Origin: Actinomycetota bacterium | GTDB taxonomy: Bacteria > Actinomycetota > UBA4738 > G016210805 | Assembly: GCA_016210805.1 (NCBI GenBank) | Contig: JACQTL010000317.1 | Location: 1-6,007, forward strand | Reading direction: 5' to 3' | Length of the DNA stretch: 6,007 nucleotides | Program-made: the position numbers and the translations under genes | In this document: one piece after another, positions 1-5,758 of the stretch | Layout of the letters: every line of letters begins with the position of its first letter | How positions within the stretch are numbered: position 1 is the stretch's first letter | The notes under the pieces: generated by a model | What the model saw: the letters and a program-made list of their open reading frames with translations, nothing else | What the model was told of the DNA's origin: nothing | Databases searched by the model: none

Positions 1-66
1 CGGGCCGTCTCCCTGCTGCTCGCACTGGTCGTCGCCTTGGCCCTCGGCTCCGTGGCCGCGACGGTT
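1..66 (+). other. Signal peptide hydrophobic core (partial) of the PBP4-like protein
   Basis: The first 17 or so in-frame codons give an almost unbroken Leu/Val/Ala segment, preceded by Arg, then a small-residue stretch (GSVAATVP) suited to signal peptidase I cleavage, then Arg-Arg. This fits the S13 family, whose catalytic site works outside the cytoplasmic membrane. The basic n-region and start codon lie before the window. No lipobox cysteine is seen, so a lipoprotein is unlikely. It could instead be an uncleaved N-terminal anchor. Confidence 0.7.
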
Positions 67-1779
67 CCCCGGCGCGTGGGTGGGGCCACGGCGATCAAGG
101 TCCCTCAGCCACTCATCACCTTCGGCGACGCCATGCTGGTCGAGGGGGCCGTCTCGTCGGACAACCCTGCGTGCCGGATCGGGCGGCGGGTGGAGGCGCA
201 GGTCAGAGCGCCGGGCGATTCTCACTGGACCCCCGCCGGGACCATGGCCACCGATACCGACGGCGCGTTCTCGCTCCCCGTCTCCCCCGCGCACTCCGGT
301 GCCGTGCGGGCCGTGGCGGAGCGGATCCACATCGGCGGGGTGATCTGCGCCAGGGCGACCGCCGAGCCGAGCCCGATCGAGGTCGCCGCGCTGGTCACCG
401 CCCGCCCGGTCCGGCCGCAGGTCAACGCAGGGGACTGCGCCCGCATCTCGGTGACCGTCCGCCCGGCCAAGCCCGGTGCGGCCGTGGCTCTGGAGCGCCT
501 CCAGGACGGCGCCTGGCTGCCGGTCGGCCCCGCGCTGCTCTCCGAGAGCTCGACGGCGGCGGTGCCGCTCTGCACCGACTTCGAGTCGATCGGGGTCGTC
601 CCGGTGCGGGCCAGCTGGCCCGGGGGGGTCCTGAACCTCCCCGGCACGAGTGCCCCGAGCGACGTCCGGGTCGTCCCGGCCCCCTGGATGCTCCGCATCG
701 ACCGGCTGGTCGGCGACCGCCAGGTCTCGATCTCGGTCCGCGACGACGGGCGGATCCTGTACCGCCACCTCGACACCGTGTCCCGGATCCCGGCGTCGAA
801 CCAGAAGCTCCTCTTATCCATGGCCCTCCTCGACGAGGTCGGTCCCACCCACTTGCTGGAGACCGCGGCCGCCGCGGCCCGGGTGGAGGACGGGGTGGTC
901 CCCGGTGACCTCTGGCTCCTCGGCGGAGGTAACCCCCACATCGACGAGGACGAGCTGGCCCGACTGGCCCAGGAGGTCGCCGCCGCCGGCATCCGCGAGA
1001 TCGGGGGATCGGTCCGCGGCCACACCGGCCCGTTCGCCCGGGACTGGTTCGCCCCGGGATGGCGCGACTACTTCCCCACCTACAACATCCCGCTCCCCAC
1101 GGCCCTGACGTTCGAGGGGAACCGGATCCCCGGCAAGCACGTCACCGACCCCGAGCGCCGAGCGGCCAAGGCCTTCACCCGCTCCCTCCGTGAGGCGGGG
1201 ATCCGCGTCCGGGGGAAGCCCCGGGTCGGCCCCGACCCGGGCGACGGGCTCGAGGTCGTGGCCCGGATCCATTCGCCTCCCCTCGCCGAGGTGCTCGCCG
1301 AGGTGAACGGGGAGTCCCGGAACTTCGACGCCGAGGTCCTGGGGAAGCTCCTCGGGATGCTCGTCTTCGACCAGCCCGGGACGATCGAGAAGGGGGCCAG
1401 GGCCATGGCAGCGTTCGCTGCCGGGCATGGAGTCGAGGTCGTGGCCCACGACGCCTCCGGCCTCTCCTACGCGAACCGGATGACCGCGGCGGGCCTGGCC
1501 CTCCTCTTGGACGACGCCGAGGAGGCCGAGTGGGGCGAGGCCCTGGCCACCTCGCTGGCCGTCCCGGGTACAGGCACCCTCGAGAACCGGCTGGAAGGCG
1601 TGAGGGTCCGGGCCAAGACCGGGACCCTCGAGGACATCTCGGCCCTGTCGGGCTACGTGTGGTCGGACCGCTCGGGGTCGTGGATCGAGTTCGCCATCCT
1701 CTCGGCCGACATCCGCAAGGCCGACGCCCGTGACATCGAGGACCGCGTGGTCAAGATCCTCTCTCGACTGGCCCGCTAG
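1..1779 (+). CDS. dacB: PBP4-type D-alanyl-D-alanine carboxypeptidase/endopeptidase (peptidase S13), 5' partial
   Basis: Extracytoplasmic serine DD-peptidase that removes the terminal D-Ala from peptidoglycan stem peptides and may cut cross-links. All three catalytic motifs are visible: SxxK as SNQK (796-807, nucleophile Ser and general-base Lys), SxN as SRN (1315-1323) and KTG (1615-1623, followed by TL). A conserved D-x-SGLS block lies at 1450-1467. The frame is open from base 1 and begins with a hydrophobic run (RAVSLLLALVVALALGS) typical of a signal-peptide core. I therefore place the true start upstream of the window rather than at the TTG at 37, which has no ribosome binding site and would cut the signal peptide. 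About 200 residues of Ig-like sequence (about 115-690) precede the catalytic domain, with one cysteine pair per predicted domain (codons at 172/346 and 436/571). The stretch between SxxK and SxN is about 173 residues, against about 244 in E. coli PBP4, so part of the usual inserted beta-rich subdomain is missing. A rare TTA codon lies at 814-816. It converges on the membrane-protein gene. The family call is firm; substrate preference is unknown. Confidence 0.9.
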   Translation, partial: RAVSLLLALVVALALGSVAATVPRRVGGATAIKVPQPLITFGDAMLVEGAVSSDNPACRIGRRVEAQVRAPGDSHWTPAGTMATDTDGAFSLPVSPAHSGAVRAVAERIHIGGVICARATAEPSPIEVAALVTARPVRPQVNAGDCARISVTVRPAKPGAAVALERLQDGAWLPVGPALLSESSTAAVPLCTDFESIGVVPVRASWPGGVLNLPGTSAPSDVRVVPAPWMLRIDRLVGDRQVSISVRDDGRILYRHLDTVSRIPASNQKLLLSMALLDEVGPTHLLETAAAAARVEDGVVPGDLWLLGGGNPHIDEDELARLAQEVAAAGIREIGGSVRGHTGPFARDWFAPGWRDYFPTYNIPLPTALTFEGNRIPGKHVTDPERRAAKAFTRSLREAGIRVRGKPRVGPDPGDGLEVVARIHSPPLAEVLAEVNGESRNFDAEVLGKLLGMLVFDQPGTIEKGARAMAAFAAGHGVEVVAHDASGLSYANRMTAAGLALLLDDAEEAEWGEALATSLAVPGTGTLENRLEGVRVRAKTGTLEDISALSGYVWSDRSGSWIEFAILSADIRKADARDIEDRVVKILSRLAR

Positions 1780-1794
1780 TCTGAGACAGACTAG
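1776..1794. terminator. Hairpin in the convergent gap, possible bidirectional terminator
   Basis: CTAGTCTG (1776-1783), loop AGA (1784-1786) and CAGACTAG (1787-1794) form a perfect 8-bp stem with a 3-nt loop. The left arm contains the dacB stop codon TAG (1777-1779). On the opposite strand the hairpin begins 10 nt after the stop codon of the membrane-protein gene. A hairpin in a 25-bp gap between converging genes is well placed to end transcription from both sides. Only half of the pairs are G-C and there is no T-run on either side, so termination strength is uncertain. Confidence 0.45.
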
Positions 1795-1804
1795 TTCAAC
1801 GGCT

Positions 1805-2173
1805 TCAGCCGAGGCCGAGGCCGGTCATCAGGGCGCGGGCGGTGAGCCCGAAGGCGATGAACGCGGCGAAGGAGAAGAACACCCAGGCTCGATAGCGATC
1901 CAGCCGGGCCGCCCAGTGCGCTCCCACCAGGACGACCGCCGGGAACAGCGACCCGTACACGTAGTGGAGCCACGACTGGCGGCGCCCCATGGCCAGCAGG
2001 ACCACCCCGGCCACGGCCTGGACGATGAGGGCCACCTGGACGAAGGCCACGATCCACCAGAACGGCCGCCCCGCGTCGCGGCGGCGGAGGATCCAGATGC
2101 CCAGGCCCCACAGCCACAGGACCCCCAGGGCCCCGACGATGGCGAACCCGATCGCGGCGTGGACGGTGCTCAT
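1805..2173 (-). CDS. Small four-helix integral membrane protein of unknown function
   Basis: 122 residues, ATG at 2173-2171 and TGA at 1807-1805. I do not recognise the family. Four hydrophobic segments are clear: about residues 7-29, 37-62, 69-89 and 95-118. The basic loop RRRD (30-33) and RLDRYR (90-95) suggest, by the positive-inside rule, that both termini are outside and these loops are in the cytoplasm; the short GRRQ loop (63-66) argues weakly against this. Histidines sit at 5 (start of helix 1), 70 (start of helix 3, in a W-L-H-Y-V-Y-G context) and 86 (end of helix 3). In this topology His5 and His70 would lie on the same membrane face, a layout that could bind haem or metal, but that is speculation. 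The gene lies 43 bp downstream of the AAA+ ATPase gene on the same strand and could be its operon partner, although it has its own TAnnnT element. The hydrophobicity pattern and good codon use argue against a shadow frame. Confidence 0.75.
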   Translation of the reverse strand: MSTVHAAIGFAIVGALGVLWLWGLGIWILRRRDAGRPFWWIVAFVQVALIVQAVAGVVLLAMGRRQSWLHYVYGSLFPAVVLVGAHWAARLDRYRAWVFFSFAAFIAFGLTARALMTGLGLG

Positions 2174-2182
2174 GGGCGGACC

Positions 2183-2188
2183 AGCCTA
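2183..2188 (-). promoter_or_regulatory. Putative -10 element (TAGGCT) of the membrane-protein gene
   Basis: On the minus strand TAGGCT fits the actinobacterial -10 pattern TAnnnT. Nine bases separate it from the ATG, so transcription would begin 1-3 nt before the start codon or at it. No Shine-Dalgarno sequence is seen in the intervening bases (GGTCCGCCC), and no convincing -35 hexamer lies 17-18 nt upstream. It falls in the 43-bp gap after the ATPase gene, so the membrane protein may be transcribed separately as well as by read-through. Confidence 0.45.
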
Positions 2189-2216
2189 CAGCCCGACCAA
2201 GCCGAGCGGCCGTGCC

Positions 2217-3632
2217 TCAGCGCTCGCCCGGGGGGCCCTCGTACCTCACGGCGCCGAGCCGCCCGGCGGCGTCCTTGTTCAGCCGGCGGGACAGGTGCAA
2301 CCCCTCCAGGGCCAGCTCGAGCGCGGAGGCGGCCACCCCCGGGCTCTCCTCCTCGACCTCAAGCCGCTTTAGCAGCTTGGCCAGCCCGGGCAGATCGCCG
2401 AACTGCTCCAGGAACGCCGAGGCCGGGGTCAGGTCCGAGGTCTCCACGGACAGCCCTCCCGAGAACCGCTCGAGCAGCGCGGCGAAGTCGAAGCCCGACA
2501 GGCGCCTGCGGAACACCTCCAGCACGGCGTTGCGGAGGGCCCGGACCAGGATCTCCTCCTCCCGGCCCTCCTCGATCGTGTCGAACTCCACCCGTCCGAG
2601 CGACCCCTCCAGCACGGCCGGGAGGTCGGCCACGCGGGGCACCGCCTCCGGCTCCCCGGCGAGGGCGGCCCGGCGGACGGCCGCCGCGGCGAGCGTCTCC
2701 AGGTTCCCGATCGAGTAGCGCACCGACACCCCGCTCCGGTGGTTCACGTGCGGCGAGCGGCGGAGCTCGGCGGTCAGCGCGGCCAGGACCTCCTTCATGA
2801 ACCGGGGCACCCGCACGGGGAGGTCGCCGGCCGGGGTCCGGGCCTCCTGGTCCATGATCCGGACCTCGTCGGCCAGGGTCTCCGGGTAGTGCGTGCGGAC
2901 CTGCGTCCCGAACCGGTCCTTGAGCGGCGACACGATCCGGCCCCGGTGCGTGTAGTCCTCGGGGTTCGCCGTGGCCACCAGCAGCAGGTCCAGCGGAAGG
3001 CGGATCCGGTACCCCCGGATCTGCACGTCGCGCTCCTCCAGGATGCTGAACAGCGCGACCTGGATCCGCTCGGGGAGGTCGGGGAGCTCGTTCACGGCCA
3101 CGATCCCCCGGTTCGTCCGGGGGATCAGCCCGTAGTGGATGGTGAGCTCGTCGGCGAGGTACCGCCCCTCGGCCACCCGGATCGGGTCCACGTCGCCGAT
3201 CAGGTCGGCCACGGCGGTGTCGGGGGTGGCCAGCTTCTCCGCGTAGCGGGCGTCGCGGCCGATCCACGCGATGGGAACCTCGTCGCCCTGTTCCGCCACC
3301 AGCCCGCGGCACCGCGCGCAGATCGGCCGGAAGGGGTGGTCGTGGACCTCGCAGCCGGCGATGGCCGGGGCCTCGGCGTCCAGGAGCTCCACCAGGTGGC
3401 GGATCAGCCGGGTCTTGGCCTGGCCCCGCTCGCCGAGGAGGATCAGGTCGTGCCCGGCCAGGATCCCGCGCTCGATCGCGGGGCGGACCGAGTCGTCGAA
3501 CCCCACGATCGACGGGAACAGGGGCTCCCCGTGGGACAGCCGGGCCAGCAGGTTCTCCCGGAGCTCGTCCTTCACCGTCCGGTCGGGGTACGCGGCCGCT
3601 CGGAGCTCGCCGATCGTGGTGGCCTGGGGCAT
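2217..3632 (-). CDS. Magnesium chelatase subunit I-like / MoxR-type AAA+ ATPase
   Basis: 471 residues, ATG at 3632-3630 and TGA at 2219-2217. AAA+ features in order: Walker A GERGQAKT (67-74, Lys73); Walker B-type strand with NELPDL (181-186), where the usual Asp-Glu is Asn-Glu; sensor 1 around TANPED (221-226); and the arginine-containing DRF (239-241). The segment about 133-182 (EKLATPDTAV, LIGDVDP, HYGLIPR) is typical of the actinobacterial proteins annotated as magnesium chelatases; I recall M. tuberculosis Rv0958 as this type. These proteins are not tied to chlorophyll synthesis. They resemble MoxR ATPases, which work with VWA-domain partners in remodelling or metal insertion. C94, H97, C105 and C108 (CxxH-x7-CxxC) form a possible zinc site in the loop after Walker A. 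The remainder is a helical C-terminal region. No VWA gene is present; the next gene downstream encodes a four-helix membrane protein. The gene diverges from the helicase gene across 71 bp. The ATPase call is firm; the substrate is unknown. Confidence 0.88.
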   Translation of the reverse strand: MPQATTIGELRAAAYPDRTVKDELRENLLARLSHGEPLFPSIVGFDDSVRPAIERGILAGHDLILLGERGQAKTRLIRHLVELLDAEAPAIAGCEVHDHPFRPICARCRGLVAEQGDEVPIAWIGRDARYAEKLATPDTAVADLIGDVDPIRVAEGRYLADELTIHYGLIPRTNRGIVAVNELPDLPERIQVALFSILEERDVQIRGYRIRLPLDLLLVATANPEDYTHRGRIVSPLKDRFGTQVRTHYPETLADEVRIMDQEARTPAGDLPVRVPRFMKEVLAALTAELRRSPHVNHRSGVSVRYSIGNLETLAAAAVRRAALAGEPEAVPRVADLPAVLEGSLGRVEFDTIEEGREEEILVRALRNAVLEVFRRRLSGFDFAALLERFSGGLSVETSDLTPASAFLEQFGDLPGLAKLLKRLEVEEESPGVAASALELALEGLHLSRRLNKDAAGRLGAVRYEGPPGER

Positions 3633-3641
3633 GGGAACCCC

Positions 3642-3647
3642 AGCGTA
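3642..3647 (-). promoter_or_regulatory. Putative -10 element (TACGCT) of the AAA+ ATPase gene
   Basis: Minus-strand TACGCT fits TAnnnT and lies nine bases before the ATG at 3632, the same spacing as at the downstream membrane-protein gene. The intervening bases GGGGTTCCC include a weak G-run (GGGG) but no AGGAGG-like site, so a very short leader or leaderless start is likely. No good -35 hexamer is visible. Confidence 0.45.
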
Positions 3648-3688
3648 CCGGAGCCCGAACGTGAGGGAGCGGCCGTGTCTTTACGCGT

Positions 3689-3697
3689 TGATAGGCT
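3689..3697 (+). promoter_or_regulatory. Putative extended -10 element (TGA-TAGGCT) of the helicase gene
   Basis: TAGGCT (3692-3697) is preceded by TGn (3689-3691), the extended -10 arrangement that can make up for a missing -35 box; no TTGACA-like hexamer is seen 17-18 nt upstream. Six bases separate the hexamer from the GTG at 3704, so the expected transcription start falls on or next to the G of the start codon. No Shine-Dalgarno sequence is present. This supports a leaderless mRNA and the choice of GTG 3704 as start. Confidence 0.55.
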
Positions 3698-3703
3698 CGG
3701 CCG

Positions 3704-5662
3704 GTGGGTCCTGCCGTTCCCGACGACATCCTCTCCGCGCTGAACCCGGCCCAGCGGGAGGCCGCCTCGGCCCTGCGGGGGCCGGTGGCCATCCTGGCCG
3801 GGGCGGGCACCGGCAAGACCACCACGATCACCCACCGGATCGCCCACCAGGTCGCCGCGGGAGCCTTCCGCGCGCCGGAGATCCTCGCCGTCACGTTCAC
3901 CGAGAAGGCCGCCGGAGAGCTGAAGGCCCGGCTCCGCGCGTTGGGGGTGGAGGGCGTCGAGGCCCGGACCTTCCACTCGGCGGCGCTCTCGCAGCTCTCG
4001 CGCCTCTGGGAGACGAACACCGGCGAGCCGCTCCCCGAGGTCCTGGACGCCAAGGCCCCGCTGATCGCATCGCTGGCCAACGCCCTGCCGCCCCCGCACA
4101 GGTTCCTCCCCCGCCGGGACCTGGCCGGAGAGATCGAGTGGGCCAAGAACCGGATGATCCCGGCCGAGCGCTACCTGGACGCCCTGTCGGGTCCCGAGGC
4201 CGGCCACGAGCCCCCGATCCCCGCGGAGCTCATGGACCGCGTCTACCGGGGCTACGAGCGGCGAAAGCGGGCCATGGGCCGGCTCGACTTCGAGGACATG
4301 CTGGGCCTGGCCGTCCGCCTGCTCGACGAGCACCCTCCGGCCGCCGAGGTGGTCCGCTCGCGGTTCGCCGCGTTCACCGTGGACGAGTACCAGGACGTGA
4401 ACCCGCTCCAGCAGGCCCTGCTCGACCGGTGGCTGGACGGGCGCGACGAGCTCTGCGTCGTCGGGGACGACTACCAGACGATCTACGCGTTCACCGGCGC
4501 CTCGCCCCGCTACCTGCTCGCGTTCACCGAGCGATACCCGCACGCCCGGGTGGTCCGGCTGGAGGAGAACTACCGATCGACGCCCGAGGTCCTGGCCACG
4601 GCGAACCGACTGGTCCCCCGGCTTGGCGGGTTCGAGAAGCGGCTGCGGGCCACCAGGCCCTCCGGACCACGCCCCACCGCCCGGCCGGCGCCCGACGAGG
4701 GCGCCGAGGTGGCCGCGGTGGTCTCCGAGGTCCGCCGCCTCGCCTCGGACGGCGTCCCCCTCGAGGAGATGGCGGTGCTGTACCGGATAAACGCCCGCTC
4801 CGAGGCGTTCGAGGAGGCCTTCGCCGACGCCGGGATCCCCTACCAGGTCCGCGACGGGGCCTTCCTCCGCCGACCCGGGCCGCGTGCAGTCCTCCACCGC
4901 CTCCGCCGGGCTTCCTCCGACGGGCGTGGCCTCACCGACTCGGTGGACCGGGCCACCGCGGCGGTGGGCTTCGACCCGGAGACCGAGCCGGACTCGGCCG
5001 AGGAGGCCACCAGGCAGGCCGACCTGGCTCGCCTCCGGGCCCTGGCCCGCGAGTTCGAGGAGGCCCACGCCGCCGAGCCGCCCGACGAGCCGGTCGCCGC
5101 CTTCGTGGCCGAGCTGGCCCGGCGGTTCTCGACGGAGGAGGCCGGCCGGGGGGTCAACCTCCTCACCTACCACCGGGCCAAGGGGCTCGAGTTCGATGCC
5201 GTGTTCCTCCCCCGGCTGCTCGACGGCGAGCTGCCGTTCCGATCGGGGCGGAGCGTCGCGCCGGTGGACGAGGAGCGCCGCCTCCTCTACGTGGGCATCA
5301 CCCGGGCCCGGCGCCACCTCGCCCTGTCCTGGCCCCGCGACGCCCGGGCCGGGAGGAGCCCGTTCCTGGACGAGCTGCTCGGCGCCGAGGCCGCTCCACA
5401 GCGCCCCTCCCCCGCTCCGGGGCCGCGGGTCGCCCTGCCGGCGGCCGGCGGGCCGCTCTTCGACCGGCTGAAGGCCTGGCGACTGGAGCGGTCCCGGGCC
5501 GACGGCGTCCCGGCGTACGTGGTCTTCCACGACTCCACGCTCGCCGAGATCGCCGAGCGCAGGCCCCGGAGCCGGTCCGACCTCGGCGGGATCTCGGGCG
5601 TCGGCCCGACGAAGCTGGAGCGCTACGCCGACGAGGTCCTGGCCGTGGTCGCCACCGGCTGA
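3704..5662 (+). CDS. uvrD2: UvrD2-like SF1A ATP-dependent DNA helicase with C-terminal HRDC domain
   Basis: 652 residues, GTG start, TGA at 5660-5662. It is a 3'-to-5' type DNA translocase/helicase by family. The SF1A motifs are in order: Q motif LNPAQREA (13-20, Gln17); motif I GAGTGKT (33-39, Lys38); Ia TFTEKAAGELKAR; II DEYQD (227-231); III GDDYQTIYAFTGA (from 254); IV ENYRS (288-292); V TYHRAKGLEF (488-497); VI LLYVGITRAR (527-536). Residues 584 to about 650 form an HRDC domain (KAWRLER, YVVFHD, GVGPTKLERY), a nucleic-acid-binding module. This architecture matches actinobacterial UvrD2 rather than UvrD1/PcrA. Mycobacterial UvrD2 has a four-cysteine module just before HRDC; here that place holds a Pro/Ala-rich linker (about 560-583), and the only cysteine I find in the protein is the one before motif III. 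The 2B region between motifs IV and V is short. All ATPase motifs look intact. The start is set by its close fit to the family N-terminus and by the -10 element just upstream. Confidence 0.92.
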   Translation: MGPAVPDDILSALNPAQREAASALRGPVAILAGAGTGKTTTITHRIAHQVAAGAFRAPEILAVTFTEKAAGELKARLRALGVEGVEARTFHSAALSQLSRLWETNTGEPLPEVLDAKAPLIASLANALPPPHRFLPRRDLAGEIEWAKNRMIPAERYLDALSGPEAGHEPPIPAELMDRVYRGYERRKRAMGRLDFEDMLGLAVRLLDEHPPAAEVVRSRFAAFTVDEYQDVNPLQQALLDRWLDGRDELCVVGDDYQTIYAFTGASPRYLLAFTERYPHARVVRLEENYRSTPEVLATANRLVPRLGGFEKRLRATRPSGPRPTARPAPDEGAEVAAVVSEVRRLASDGVPLEEMAVLYRINARSEAFEEAFADAGIPYQVRDGAFLRRPGPRAVLHRLRRASSDGRGLTDSVDRATAAVGFDPETEPDSAEEATRQADLARLRALAREFEEAHAAEPPDEPVAAFVAELARRFSTEEAGRGVNLLTYHRAKGLEFDAVFLPRLLDGELPFRSGRSVAPVDEERRLLYVGITRARRHLALSWPRDARAGRSPFLDELLGAEAAPQRPSPAPGPRVALPAAGGPLFDRLKAWRLERSRADGVPAYVVFHDSTLAEIAERRPRSRSDLGGISGVGPTKLERYADEVLAVVATG

Positions 5663-5677
5663 GCCGCAGCCACCGAG

Positions 5678-5703
5678 CGAGGGGCCCCCGTGCGGCCCCG
5701 TCG
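5678..5703 (+). terminator. GC-rich hairpin downstream of the helicase gene, candidate terminator
   Basis: CGAGGGGCC (5678-5686) pairs with GGCCCC plus TCG (5694-5699 and 5701-5703), leaving one bulged G at 5700 and a 7-nt loop (5687-5693). It begins 15 nt after the helicase stop codon. There is no T-tract, which is common for terminators in very GC-rich actinobacteria but also makes a chance hairpin possible in such sequence. Confidence 0.4.
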
Positions 5704-5744
5704 TCGCAGGCCTCTCGCCCCTGGCGCCAGAGACCGGCCCCACC

Positions 5745-5750
5745 TACAGT
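5745..5750 (+). promoter_or_regulatory. Putative -10 element (TACAGT) of the DUF2157-like gene
   Basis: TACAGT fits TAnnnT and lies eight bases before the ATG at 5759, so the expected transcription start is at or within about 2 nt of the start codon. The intervening bases (TCGCACCG) hold no ribosome binding site. No TTGACA-like -35 box is evident; the palindrome CTGGCGCCAG (5721-5730) overlaps the place where one would lie. Confidence 0.5.
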
Positions 5751-5758
5751 TCGCACCG

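Larger units (their letters stand above)
3633..3703. promoter_or_regulatory. Divergent promoter region between the AAA+ ATPase and helicase genes
   Basis: These 71 bp contain two outward-facing TAnnnT elements, TACGCT on the minus strand (3647-3642) and TAGGCT on the plus strand (3692-3697). Only 44 bp separate the two hexamers, so the expected -35 regions (about 3665-3674) abut or overlap. The polymerases may therefore compete, or one regulator may act on both genes. Apart from a CGGCCG palindrome at 3670-3675 I see no clear operator. Confidence 0.55.

Noticed and set aside
37..39. TTG at 37 as the start of the PBP4 gene
   Set aside because: The frame is open to base 1 and the preceding 12 codons complete a signal-peptide hydrophobic core; there is no ribosome binding site before the TTG.
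861..882. GC-rich palindromic run (CCGCGGCC repeats) inside the PBP4 gene
   Set aside because: It encodes an Ala-rich stretch (AAAAAR) and is explained by GC-rich alanine codons.
222..1449. Overlapping minus-strand open frames opposite the PBP4 gene
   Set aside because: The plus frame has all S13 motifs; these frames are shadows without family features.
1465..1476. SYAN in the DASGLSYAN block as the SxN motif of the PBP4-like enzyme
   Set aside because: The spacing is SxxN. By comparison with E. coli PBP4, where SxN is the SDN after a Lys-Lys pair, the true motif here is SRN at 1315-1323; the SGLS block is a separate conserved element.
1730..2800. Plus-strand open frame (356 codons) over the membrane-protein and ATPase region
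   Set aside because: Composition is Pro/Arg/Gly/Ser low complexity; the minus strand has two coherent proteins here.
3669..3697. A classic -35/-10 promoter for the helicase gene
   Set aside because: No TTGACA-like hexamer lies 16-19 nt upstream of TAGGCT; only the extended -10 is supported.
2739..3743. Plus-strand open frame (334 codons) opposite the ATPase gene
   Set aside because: Antisense shadow with His/Asp/Val/Gly-rich composition and no recognisable domain.
2359..4146. Minus-strand open frame (595 codons) spanning the ATPase gene and the helicase start
   Set aside because: It is a frame-shifted shadow of the AAA+ ATPase, rich in Arg/Pro/Gly, and crosses the divergent promoter region.
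3572..5743. Long minus-strand open frame (723 codons) opposite the helicase gene
   Set aside because: Its translation is low-complexity Gly/Arg/Val/Pro/Glu text with no domain, while the opposite strand has a full ordered set of SF1 helicase motifs. Long antisense frames are expected in GC-rich coding DNA.
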